Part shown: in pieces, positions 11,824 to 22,706 of the stretch
Numbering within the stretch: the stretch's first letter is position 1
Layout: each line of letters begins with the position of its first letter
Assembly (NCBI GenBank): GCA_001600455.1
Contig: BCKC01000002.1
Coordinates: 806,001-870,000, forward strand
Length of the DNA stretch: 64,000 nt
Direction: 5' to 3'
Source: Endocalyx cinctus
Taxonomy: Eukaryota; Ascomycota; Sordariomycetes; Amphisphaeriales; Apiosporaceae
Made by a program: the position numbers and the translations under genes
Notes under the pieces: model-generated
The model's database searches: none
The model's input: only the letters and a program-made list of their open reading frames with translations
Told to the model about the DNA's origin: nothing

Positions 11824-14642
11824 ATGGAGGTCACGAATCCGACAGCAGAGTGGGAAAGGGTCGGAGATAGGTTCTACCGCAAGACCCAACTTTATACCGC
11901 CATATTCGATCAGGATCTCGACCTCGATAATTATATCGTCGCCGGTGCTCCATACGGCGGTGCTATAGGTAAAGCCCTTTTTTTAATTCATTCTGATCTA
12001 TGATCGCTTGTAATTTAGATATTCATTAAAATACAAACAAAGGCTGACATTATTATGCAGCGATTTATCGGGATGAGACTAAGATAGTGTCTTATAAGCC
12101 CACCAAGTCCTCCAAGCCCAGCATAGATATCTACAGCTGCGCAGGCAAGCTTTTGAAGAGCATCGCGTGGGATAAAGGCTCCATCAAGGGTCTCGGCTGG
12201 TCCGAAGATGAGAAGCTTCTAGTCGTGAGCTACGACGGGACCGTCCGGTGCTACTACGACCTGCAAGGCGATTTCACCCAGTTCTCTCTCGGCCGCGAAG
12301 CGGAGGACTTCGGCGTGCAGTCGTGCCGGTTCTACGACCACGGCATGGTCGCGCTCCTGACGAACAACACCCTGGTCTCGGTCTCGTCGTACGACGAGCC
12401 GCGCCCGAAGGTCCTCGCGACCCCGCCGGAGGGGGAGGTCTTCGCCTGGACCATCGTCTCGCCCAGCTTCACCCTCTCGCGCTCGGTCGAGGTGTTTCTG
12501 AGCATCGGCCAGACCATCTACGTCGTGGACGCGACCGACTGCGAGGACCGCTTCCTCGATATCGGCCCTTTTACCCACATCAGCGTGTCGCCCAACGGAA
12601 GGTTCGCGGCGTTATACGCGTCCGACGGAAAGGCCCACGTGATCACGTCGGATTTTCAGAGCCGCTTGAGCGAGTACAACTCGCGCTCGCAGATTACCCC
12701 GAAGTATCTCGAATGGTGCGGGAACGATGCGGTCGTGGTCGCTTGGGAGGATGAGGTGAATGTTGTTGGGCCGAATAGCGCGGTAGCTACTTACGTCTAC
12801 GAGGGAAGGGTTCACGTTATTGCCGGTAAGATCAACGTTCTTTATCCGTCTTATAGCTATGATTTTATTCAAACTAACGAACAACAAGACCTTGATGGTG
12901 TCCGTCTAATTAGCAATGACGTATGTGATTTTCTACAGAAAGTACCAGACGTCACCGATGAAGTGTTTCGATACGGCACCGAGTCTCCCGCTTCCGTCTT
13001 GCTTGATGCGGTAGAGCAGCTCGAAAACCAATCTCCCAAAGCAGACGATAACATTCAACTTATCAAATCAAGCCTAGTCGAAGCCGTCGATACGTGCGTC
13101 GCCGCCGCCGGACACGAATTCAACGCCCACTGGCAAAAGCAGCTCCTCAAAGCCGCCTCTTTCGGCAAGTCGGTGCTCGATATCTACAACAGCGACGACT
13201 TTGTCGAGATGTGCGAGACGCTGCGGGTGCTCAACGCCGTCCGCTACTACGAAATCGGCATGCCCTTATCCTACGAGCAATACCAGCGCCTCACGCCCGA
13301 AGGCCTGATTCAGCGGCTCAACAACCGCCACGAATACCTCCTCGCCCTGAAGATCGCGGGCTACCTGCGCCTGCCCACGGACCGCATCCACACGCACTGG
13401 GCGTGCGCCAAGGTGCGGGTCGGCTCCGAGGACGACGAGACCGTCTCGCGGATCGTCGTCGAAAAGCTCGCGGGCAAGCCCGGCATCTCGTTCGAAGCGA
13501 TCGCCCGCGCCGCGTACGACGAGGGTCGCGGACGCCTCGCCACGGAGCTCCTGAACCACGAGCCCCGAGCGGGCCGGCAGGTTCCGTTGCTGCTCAGCAT
13601 GGAGGAGGACGAGATGGCGCTGGACAAGGCGATCAAGAGCGGCGACTCGGACCTCGCGTTCTTCGTGCTCCTCGAGATGAAGAAGAAGCTTCCGCTGGCG
13701 TCTTTTTTTCGCGTCATCGGGGCCCGGCCGGCCGCGACGGCGCTGGTCGAGTCCTCGGCGACCTTGCAAGGCGACGGCGCGCTCCTAAAAGATTTTTACT
13801 ACCAGGAGGACCGGCGGCTCGACTGCGCCGGCGTTTTCGTCCGGGACTCCCTGGGTCAGCCGGACGCGCGCGCGGCCGGCGATAAGCTCGCGCTCGCGGC
13901 GAAGCAGCTGGCCGATTCGAAGGAGAACCAGTTCGAGCTGCAGGCGCTCAAGGAGGCGGCTACGCTCCTGCGGATGCAGGAGGTGTTCGACCGCGACCTG
14001 AGCGATAAGTTTACGGGCTTGAGCGTCAACGAGACTCTGTTTAAGCTGATCAGGCTGGGGTATCATAATAAGGCGAAGAAGATCCAGAGCGAGTTTAAGG
14101 TGCCGGAGAAGGTTTCTTGGTGGATTCGGTAAGTCTTAAGTCTTTCTTCTTTTTTATTCCTCGTAAATTAGAATCTGCTCGGGGGAGTATTATACTAATC
14201 ATAAGTCATTTTATAAATATTTAGTTTGAGAGCTCTTGTGGAAAAGCGAGATTGGAACGAGATCGAAGAAATTTCCAAGAATAGGAAAAGTCCTATCGGG
14301 TGGGAGGTGAGTAATAATACTATTCCTTCTCTACTTTTTTTTCTTTTTTCTTTTTTACTAACTCATTACATCTTGCCCTTACTTTAGCCTTTCTTCAACC
14401 AAATATTACAAGCGGGCAACGCCCGGCTAGCGGCCGTATTCATCCCGAAATGCACCGGCCTCGAACCGGGCGAGACCATCACCATGTACGAGAAGTGCGG
14501 GATGCGCGTCAAGGCGGCCGAGGAGGCGGTGAAACTCAAAGATTCCGATTCCTGGACTCGTCTCCTCGAGGCGGCCGGAGGGAAAAATACGGCCGAAGGT
14601 CGAGATATTGAGAGATTGGGGGCTCAGATCTTTAAGAAGTGA
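11824..14642 (+). CDS. vps16: Vacuolar sorting protein VPS16 (HOPS/CORVET core)
   Basis: Core class C Vps subunit of the HOPS and CORVET tethering complexes, acting at endosome and vacuole membranes. Exons: 11824-11968, 12061-12825, 12889-14128, 14225-14306, 14388-14642, giving 828 residues, the usual VPS16 length. The N-terminal half is the Vps16_N beta-propeller (EWERVGDRFYRKTQLY at the start, EDRFLDIGPF about a quarter in, then LQKVPDVTDEVFRYGT). The C-terminal half is the helical Vps16_C domain (ESPASVLLDAVEQL, RVLNAVRYYEIGMPLSYEQY, GRLATELLNHEPRAGRQVPL, and SWWIRLRALVEKRDWNEIEE across the 14128/14225 splice). The 63-nt stretch 12826-12888 has no stop but carries GTAAGA, an ACTAAC branch site and AG; removing it restores the conserved linker, so I treat it as an intron. 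GC content swings strongly inside the gene. Confidence 0.95.
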
Positions 14643-16043
14643 AGGGGTGATGGATTGGGGTTTGTGATTGTTGTTATTATATACATACATCAGTTGTTTT
14701 TAAGACTGGAGAAATCGCTCACGAGGCTGGGTAGATATCAAGATTTTTATCTGTACGTAATAGAGTGCTCCTTTTCTTAAGAGAGAAAAAAGTGAGAGAG
14801 GTGATGTTAGAATGATAGGCGTGTTTAATTCACTGTTCTTCTACGCAACAAATTGTATGTTATTAAATGATTAGCAGCACATATAATCTCTTATATAACT
14901 CCCTTAATGCCGCAAATCATACAACTTATAAAGGCTGATTATCTCTTTCCCACCCCGTCTTTCTATTTCTTCTACTTCCCTATATCTATCTTCCTATGTA
15001 GATATACAAGCCTACAAGACATGGGGTCGTCACAAGGCTGAGGCGAGAAATACCATTCCTCCCTCTGCTACCCCTTTAATTTCTATAAGTAGAGGAAAGC
15101 TCCCCTTACGTAGTGGGAGAAAAAAGATGAGTTAGGGTATAGGAAGCTTAACAGATTTCTAGTCAAGCGAAGTATATTTTCCTTTACCACCTACCTCCTC
15201 TCGTCCTTGATTTATTTCAATAAGACGTCAAGAGATGTGATAAAAACACCCATTAAATATGCAAGTTATCAGAACGCGAAAAGTCAAGCAGAAGATTTTT
15301 TAATTTTCTTTTTTTTTGTTTTTCCCCTGACCTTAGGTACATAAAAAACAACAAAGATTTTTTTTCTCTTTCTCGAATCATCATTTCTCTTTTTTTTCGT
15401 GTCCCTGGGCCATCTTTACTTCTTTCTTTTGGTCCATGTCTTCGTGTAAAAAAAAAAAAAAAAATCAAATCCTCACTCATCCATCCATTCGTCCGTCTTC
15501 TTCCCGTATCTTTGCCCTCTATTTGGTTAGAAAAAAAAAGACAAACAAACAAACAAACAAACCGAAGAAGACCCATCGTCATCGTCACCAAAAAACATCA
15601 TCATGTCTCCTTGTGGTTTCAATCACGAATATGATGTAGGTGAAAGAAACCCGGGCGCTCAGCGTCGAGAAGGGGGGAAAAATAAGGAAAGAGTAAATGC
15701 GAGGCCGATTGATTGATCCCAGGCAGTGGTAGTAATTTTTTTTTCTTGTAGAAAGAGACAGACAGATACATGAAATGATGACAAAGAACCTCACCCCAGT
15801 GGTCCAGTAACAAGAAATGCTGTCCCGATTACGCCCCGGTCCGGATAGATCAGAAGAGACGTCATCGATTCGTGTTTCAGTCATGCCATTAAGCAGTCGT
15901 TACAGTACGATGAAAAAGGAAAGTGAAGATCAGGGATGGTTCTTTTTTGTTGCGTAAAGTATTACGGCTCAGGAAACCTCTGTTCGAGAGTCTGAGCGGG
16001 TAAAGTCTGGTATTGATACAGCATCGTGCCTTTTTTTTTCTCT
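14643..16043. other. Convergent intergenic region, VPS16 / eIF4B
   Basis: 1.4 kb shared by the 3' ends of two convergent genes. Very pyrimidine-rich from 14940 on, with A/T runs near 15440-15465 and 15531-15540 and an ACAA tetranucleotide repeat at about 15541-15560. Frames here are low complexity. No gene seen. Confidence 0.55.
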
Positions 16044-18204
16044 TCAAGCACGGGTGCCCTGGTTGCGACGACCCTTGGCAGGAACAGTAGTCCATCCATC
16101 TGGGTCCGTGGCAGGAGCAGCTTCGCCGCCTTCAGTGGCGGGGGACGCAGGGGGTTGTTGCGCCGCAGCGGCATTAGGGTTTCCGTTCGCTCGGGGAGGT
16201 CTGCCTTCGTAGTTACCCCGATGTCCACGAGGGGCACCACCACGTCCACGACCTTCGCCACGACCTCGCGAGGCGTTCACATATCCTCCTCGTCCCTGTC
16301 TTTGCTCTCCTCCTGACGCTGTTCTCCAGTTCCCGCTCTCTGCTGCTCTTGATTTGGGGTTCTGGACCGCTTCTCGCGGTCGAGTAGGCACCTTTTGTTC
16401 CGCCGCATTTCCGTTTTGAGCGGCAGAGTCCTTGGGCTCCTCCTTAGGTTCAACGGGTGTTGCAACTTTCTCTTCAGCTGCTTCGGCGGCAGCCTTCTCG
16501 GCCTTCTCAGCTTCGGCAGCAGCCGCGGCGGCCTTTTCGGCAGCCTCCTTTTCTTTCTGGACGCGTCGTTCTTCCTTCTGCTTCTCCTCCAAGTCCCGTT
16601 TCTCCTTGACGACCTGTTCTCGCTTCTCCGCAATCTCACGTTCCTTTGCTGCCGTATCAATAGGACGAGCAGCACCGAACGGACTGGCCTTAACGTCACC
16701 GCTTACGGATCCCGGCGATAGGATATCAGGACTCTCCGAAACGGTTCGCTTCTGCAAGTTGAGTCTGGGGCGACCGCCAGGGGCGACAGCGACGGCCGGA
16801 GCCGGAGCAGCGGGCGAAGGGGCTTCGCTGCCTTCGCGGGATTGCTGCGGGGATTTGACGGGAGGGTCGGGTCTCATGTTGCTACGCCATTGGTTATCCA
16901 ACTCGGCAGCGGTGGGGGCACGTTCCGGTCGCTCCGGTCGCTCGGGACGCTCAGGTCTCTCCTTGAACTCTCGGGGAGGTCGGGATCCCTCCTGTCGACC
17001 TTCACCCCAGGTGGCGGGGGATGCTTTGCGGTCTTTACGGAACGAATCGGTACGGTTTCCGTCGTTCATACGAGGTCGGCTATTATCCCGAGAGCCGGCG
17101 GGGCGCTCGGCCTGCGGAAGCGGCGACAAAGGACCCTTGCGTTCCCAGTTGCCAAAATCGCGTACTTTTCCATCGTCGGCGGGCGGATCACGAGGAGGAC
17201 GTCGCTCTCCAAAGTCATTCGGTCGTCGATCGTTACTACGAGACGGCAAATCGGCCAATGGTCCCTTGCGCTCCCAGCTGCTCAAATCCCTCGCGGAGTC
17301 TCCTCGGTCTCCTCGGTTATCCCGGTCCTTGGCTATAAATTGGAGTGTCAGTATTATGATTTAAATAATAGTAAAAGCCGTGTTAGACTTACGAGGATCA
17401 GCAATCCGAACTTTGATATTCCGGCCTCCGAAGCTAGAGCCATCTAGCGTCAACGCTTTCTTCAGACCATCGACACTGGCGAATTCGGCATAAGCGAAAC
17501 CTTTGGGCCTCTGCTCGATTCTATCTTCGATGATACGGACACTGGTGATCTCGCAGTCAAGGAAGAAGTCGGTGACACTCTCGGTGGTAGCCTCGTAGGA
17601 AAGGTTGCCTAGATGGGCGGTATAAGGCGGCTTGGTAGGGAGTTGGGTAGGGTAAGAGTCTCGAGGGGGGTAGCCTAAAATGATGCAGATTCTCCGAGTT
17701 AGAAATGTTTGACATGAAACATCAAGTATAAACTGCCAAAAAAAAAAAAATACAAATTAATTTCAGCAAATATAAATAGATAGCACATACCACGATCGTT
17801 GTTGGAGTTTCCGTAGCTCGAGTATCCGGTTTGACGGTCGTTGCTGGGAGGAGGGAGAGGCTGAGAACCTGCAAGGCAAAAGGATTAAATTAACCTATGA
17901 ACCAATGTATTCAAGGTACATCGAGTTTAGATGCGACATGAACTTACCGAACGAGTCCTCAACTTCATCAGCCCAGGATCCACCATACTCTAGGAGAAAA
18001 TCATACGTTAATATACCGTGCCATAAATTTTGTTAAATAGCAAATATGTACGCAAACTTACTCTCTTCGCTCAAGAAGGCCCCGAGGGACATCTTCTGCT
18101 GCTGCTCTTTCTTCTTGGGAGCTATAATAGACAAATAAGTTAGCCAATGGAAAGAGAAGAATTACTTATATGAATAAAATAATATAATAATATAACATAC
18201 CCAT
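16044..18204 (-). CDS. Translation initiation factor eIF4B (RRM protein, Tif3-like)
   Basis: Cytoplasmic RNA-binding factor that stimulates the eIF4A helicase during mRNA scanning. Exons (minus): 18204-18201, 18121-18062, 17989-17948, 17868-17791, 17674-17393, 17332-16044, giving 584 aa. The first coding exon is only 4 nt (ATG plus one base). An N-terminal KKKEQQQKMSLGAFL block and SWADEVEDS precede one RRM at about residues 78-155, with RNP2 HLGNLSY and RNP1 KGFAYAEF. Downstream are two copies of the eIF4B-type repeat (LSSWERKGPL, FGNWERKGPL) and a third partial one (NQWRSNMRPDPP). These are followed by a long Lys/Glu/Ala coiled coil (about residues 375-455) and an RGG-like tail ending in DPDGWTTVPAKGRR. 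All phases agree. Divergent from the Tim17-like gene 1.5 kb away. Confidence 0.93.
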
Positions 18205-19703
18205 GATTGCGGTGTTTCGAATACGCGCAAGACGTATAAAAGTCGTCGCGCGCAGAAGAAGATTGGAGGTTTAGCGAAGAAACTTTTTTTTTTTTTTTTG
18301 GCGAGGAAAATTGATCCTTCGATTTAGGGAAAATGGGATTTTGATAAAAACCGATGAGATGAAAAGATTATCGAACACTTCTTACGATGTCGACCTAATT
18401 TGAATAAACCAGGTCGATTGGCACCAAAGAATACCTAATTAGTTTGTAGGTATTTTGCGCCGAAATGTTATGAGGAAAAAAAAATAAAAATAAAAAAAGG
18501 GTTGGTAAGGTTGGTTTAAAATAAATTGATCACAAAAACTTTGTGTTTCCCTCTTCAAAAAAGTAAGAGGTCCCTAAAATTCACCAGGTTAAAAAAAAAT
18601 TGGTAAGGAGGGCTATTGGCCTTAATTTTTTTTTTTTTTTTTTTAATTTTTTCCCTTTTTAAGATCCACTCAACTCACTTTTTGGTAGTAATTCACTAAA
18701 TCAAGTTTAGTTAGCGGGGGTATAGTAGACCTATCATAGGCGGATCATGGATAAGGTACATACGAGTACTTGATAAGTGTTTCTTGTCTGCGGTACGAGT
18801 TCAGTGTAGAAAAGATTGAGGCAAGTATCTAGATGTAGGTGCATTGAATATGCTTGAGGGGAGATTGATGGTAGATTAAGTACGTGGTATCAAGAGTAAG
18901 TACCTTAGGTAGGTACCTAATAGAGTGCTAATGGGTATTAAGTATCTCCTATACGCTACTATATTGTAGTATTGGTTATACACTATTTAATGCCTACCTA
19001 GGTACTTACTTAAATACCTAGGAGGTACCCAAGGTACTTGCCTAGGAAGGTAAGTACTTCTTTTTACTAAAGAGGTGAATTAAAAAATATCTCAGTAAAT
19101 GTCAATCAATACGTACTTAGAAAATCATACTTTAGGAGGTATCGTAGCCTATTTTTCTTCATTTTATTCCAGCGGTTTAATTCTTCTCCATACTCGTAGA
19201 AAGATCTGGAAATAATAATACTACAATACTTTATGTCAATTTTGCATAGGTGTAGTAAGGCATACGTTACATTACCTGATATAAAGTGCGGTACAATGTA
19301 GGTACGTACAGTAGTAGGCATAGTGTATACCTTACGTACCTACTCCGTACTTAAGTACCTAACCAGCCTGGCAGCCTACTGTACCTACGCAGTAGGCAGA
19401 CAAGCAGATTTGTCGAGTATAATATTTATTTACATATGCATCGGAAATATGCATCTACCAAGTAAAAGTCGATAAATCATATTTTATTGGGTCACAAGGA
19501 TTTATTAACCCGAAAGATTAGCCTCAACTCATTCATTCATATAAAATTCACCGAAACAGAACGATTTGGGTTTGAGTTTTTTTAGGTGGCGTTCTGACTT
19601 GATAAAACTCCCCTGCGCCATCGATTATATAATTTATCTAGAATATTTTATACCTTACGATTTCTAGATCTACCTATACCTACAAGAGGCCAATTTGAGC
19701 ACC
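18205..19703. other. Divergent promoter region rich in TAGGTACCTA-type repeats
   Basis: 1.5 kb between the starts of eIF4B (-) and the Tim17-like gene (+). It holds homopolymer T/A runs (about 18283-18299, 18627-18645). From 18890 to 19400 there is a dense cluster of short palindromic words built from GGTACC, CTAG and GTAC (for example AGGTACCTA at 18911), plus one TACTCCGTA at 19341. No coding capacity. Confidence 0.6.
18890..19390. repeat. Cluster of TAGGTACCTA-like palindromes
   Basis: Repeated overlapping words such as TTAGGTAGGTACCTAA, CCTACCTAGGTACTTACTT, ATACCTAGGAGGTACC and CTTGCCTAGG, in AT-rich noncoding DNA. The same word family recurs near 47000-47090 and 61205-61245. Function unknown. 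Confidence 0.55.
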
Positions 19704-20591
19704 ATGTCCCAACCAGATGATCCAAAACCCCCTAAATTATTATCCTCGCTCCCTAGAAAGGATGTCCCAAGAAAGGATAAGTCACCTGATATTGACCTTG
19801 GTCCTATGGTCTCCCAAGTCCTAACGACCGGCGTAGTATGCGGTATGTAAACCCTCGCACGCCAATTCCTGCCCCCTATATAGGAAGATTTGCTAACGTT
19901 AAAACTAGGCGGCGCGGGTTTATTTGTTGGAGGCGCCGCCGGCATCTTGCGCGCGTCACCTCCGGCTATATCCGCCGCTGTTGCCGGTATTCAATGGTTA
20001 ACTCTCGGGACTACTTATACGGGTAAGGAAGAGGACCGATAGATATATCCTATCTCAGACATGATCGTTGATTGACATATCTTTTTTTGGGAGGGTTATA
20101 GCGACCAAGGGGCTTATAACCCTAGCCTTGGGTGGAGAGGAAAAGCTCAATTCGTCTGATCGCGTCATAGTAAATGGAGTGGCCGGTGCCACAGCCGGAA
20201 TGGCTAGCGGCAAGATTCGTAAGCTCACTCTTTCGTCGGGCCCTCGTATACGATATAGTAACTAACCCGCGGCGTAGGGGGGCTGAGAAACGTCATCCCG
20301 GGAACCTTGGTTTTCGGCGCTTTAGGGAGCGGCTCGACATTCCTATACCAGAGATTCGCCGCAGGCAGCGAAACGGAGCCGAACCCCAAGCCGACAAGCT
20401 GGCTTGGTTCGAAATGGAGCCCGTTTACACAATTATCAGACAAAGAATACTTACATTTCCTAGAGGAAAAGATGTTTCGTATAGATGCCGAGATTGCTAT
20501 AATCGATGAACATATCGCTTCGCTAAAATCATCAGCCCAAACTCAGGCCAAATCAAGTCAAGATACCACGATAACAGAGGCTAAAAAGTGA
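19704..20591 (+). CDS. Tim17/Tim22/Tim23-like small membrane protein, 227 aa
   Basis: Exons 19704-19842, 19909-20022, 20102-20218, 20278-20591; introns 66, 79 and 59 nt; all junctions phase 1. A polar N-terminus (about 35 residues) is followed by four short Gly/Ala-rich hydrophobic stretches: VSQVLTTGVVCGGAGLFVGG, SAAVAGIQWLTLGTTYTATK, NGVAGATAGMASG and RNVIPGTLVFGALGSGSTFL. Gly-rich segments with small residues and a charged loop between the second and third are the pattern of the Tim17/22/23/Pmp24 family of mitochondrial and peroxisomal membrane proteins. A short Glu/Lys helix closes the protein (YLHFLEEKMFRIDAEIAIID). I do not recognise a named orthologue. A mitochondrial inner-membrane location is an inference; it could equally be a respiratory-complex accessory subunit of the same fold. 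Confidence 0.75.
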
Positions 20592-21420
20592 TAGATGGAT
20601 GTACTACGACTACTTGTCACCCTCTACCAACTTTCCAACACGTATCCACGGATGGAGTTCACGTCGGTGAGTCACGTGTTTTTACCGTCACTTTGGGCGC
20701 ATGGGCCGTGAACCCTTACTTACCCGGGAATTTGCGATTTGGCGGTTCACGGAGATAATCAATGCCACCTCTTAGACCTTTGACCCTGTCAACGTGTTTG
20801 CCTGTTTGATAACTAGCAGAACAACTTGCCGATTGGCAGGGATTCATAACCCTCACCTTCACCAACTTTACAGAGCAGTAATGACGATATACTGCTACAT
20901 ACGCCATATTATTTACATCATCTCCATGTCACTGGATTATTAGTTTTGGGGTAGCCCTATAAGTTTGCTCATTCTATATCGTTAAAGCCCTTGAGCATAT
21001 ATACCAAAAAACACCCCTATGGTTATACTAGTAGATAGTGCCCTCAGCTGCCAAGGGTTGTTGAAGAAGAATACTTATGTAACATTTACCCCACCAAATT
21101 GTATTATGTTAACATCCATGGATGATCGATCCCGCCCTATCTGTCTACGTCATAGGTAGAACAGGGACATCATATTTTTATATGTAAACGGTTCAATAAA
21201 AAACTTGTTCACCAAAGTCCCTGGTATTTCTTATTTCCTGTTTATTATAAGTGAATAATACTTTATGTTACTTTTTTTGAACCCTTCGAACCTACATAAG
21301 GCTTCAGACTTTCCCCATTAATTAAACAAAAACCTTCGAACCTACATCGAGAAATCAGTATCGACTTTGTCAACTTTACTACTAAGCACCGGACTTCTAC
21401 ACTAGAACACTTAATTAAAC
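20592..21420. other. Intergenic
   Basis: 0.8 kb AT-rich DNA between two plus-strand genes. A near-direct repeat of CCTTCGAACCTACAT occurs at about 21284 and 21332. No gene seen. Confidence 0.5.
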
Positions 21421-21825
21421 ATGACGGACGCAAACCCTTCCACCGGCATCAACCAAGTGCCACCGGCACAGTAAGTTCTTTGTTTCCTTTTCTTTTTCTG
21501 TCCTTCTTCCCTTGTCGCTCGTCCGCGATGTTTGTTTTATACGTAACCATGTTCCCTACGTAACTCAAACTAGGGTATCGTAACTCCAACTCACACACTT
21601 TACTATAATAATAATAGGAGCATCCTAAACGATGAGCAACCCCAAGCATCATCCGAATTAAACCCTCAAAACAGCACCGAGGCTCACGTCGAAGCCGTCA
21701 AAGACCAGATCGACGGCGCCGTCGCCACCGGTCCCAAAAAGGCGGATCAGTCTTCCGGTGGTAGGGTCCAGGTCGCCGAGACGGGCGATTTGAGGGATCT
21801 CGCCGCTAGGAGACGATCTTCCTAA
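21421..21825 (+). CDS. Small hydrophilic protein of unknown function, 85 aa
   Basis: Two exons, 21421-21470 and 21618-21825, with a clear GTAAGT donor and an ATAATAG acceptor; phases fit and the product is 85 residues. It is polar and apparently disordered (Asn, Gln, Ser, Thr, Glu), with no signal peptide, membrane segment or cysteine. The C-terminus is the most structured-looking part (RVQVAETGDLRDLAARRRSS). Exon 2 has the GC-rich codon usage of real genes in this window, which supports coding. I do not recognise the family. Confidence 0.6.
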
Positions 21826-22706
21826 AAGAGAGAGAATGTTGAATATCCTCCTCTCCCGCGCGGTTTAATTAGGAAATGAAGAGCAGAGAATAAGGAGAAG
21901 GGAAAGGGAGGTTATCGGGGAGAGAGGATGGTTATGATTGTATCTTTGTATGATTAAGTGTACGATACGTTGAGTTGGTGAAGGGATATTCTTATCCTTT
22001 CCTTATTCGTTGCCCATTTAGCAACAACGCCTGTTTTTGGAGGATAGGCTGCGACTATTGCACACACTCCTTCGCACTGGGGAACATACCCCAATTTTGA
22101 TGCCCTTTTTGTACTTCACATAATTTCATTATTTTAAACCAAATTTGGCAAAACACTCAAAAAACTTCAACATTGAATATCACGAGAGCTTAAATAGTTA
22201 GTGTTCGATCCTCATATCTGACGCAGGCTAGCGCGGTGCCTCATGCCCCCCTATCCACTCATCACAGCGTAAGCATGTCACTGGGAGAGGCGGTTCTTAC
22301 TTAGATGAATATAAAGATGAGATATAACATCTATCACGCACGTATATAAACAAGTCTTTCTAACATGGAATAGAATTGTTTCTATTCGTTCATTACGTAT
22401 ACCAAAAGAAAAATCAAACATCCAAACTATAAAACCTAAAAGTTGATCCAAATAAAGAATAAAACTGCAAACAAAAAAAAACATTTATTTACCATTCCCA
22501 ATCCCGAGGTATCACAGCGTAGTCGTTAGTAGCTTAGCTAAGTGGTATATCGTACGTACGGGGATCATCGTGCCGTACTTAATATTTACATTATCTCTCG
22601 CCACTTATTTCACTTTCACCCCTTCCCTCACCAACATCCTCATTCCTCGTTAAAACAAAGACAAAAGAGAAAAAAAAGGGCGAAACAATGTTGATTCTCC
22701 CCACCT
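21826..22706. other. Convergent intergenic region
   Basis: 0.9 kb between the small unknown gene (+) and the beta-glucosidase (-), so both 3' UTRs fall here. AT-rich; no gene seen. Confidence 0.55.

Noticed and set aside
12219..12578. Long antisense reading frame inside VPS16
   Set aside because: Shadow of the GC-rich codon usage of the true exon; Arg/Gly/Val-rich and without homology features.
13094..13885. 263-codon same-strand out-of-frame ORF within VPS16 and antisense frames at 13266-13769
   Set aside because: Arg-rich shadow frames caused by high GC3; the VPS16 frame explains the region.
16432..17447. Plus-strand frames of 200-310 codons over eIF4B
   Set aside because: Antisense of the low-complexity eIF4B tail (Ala/Glu/Arg repeats).
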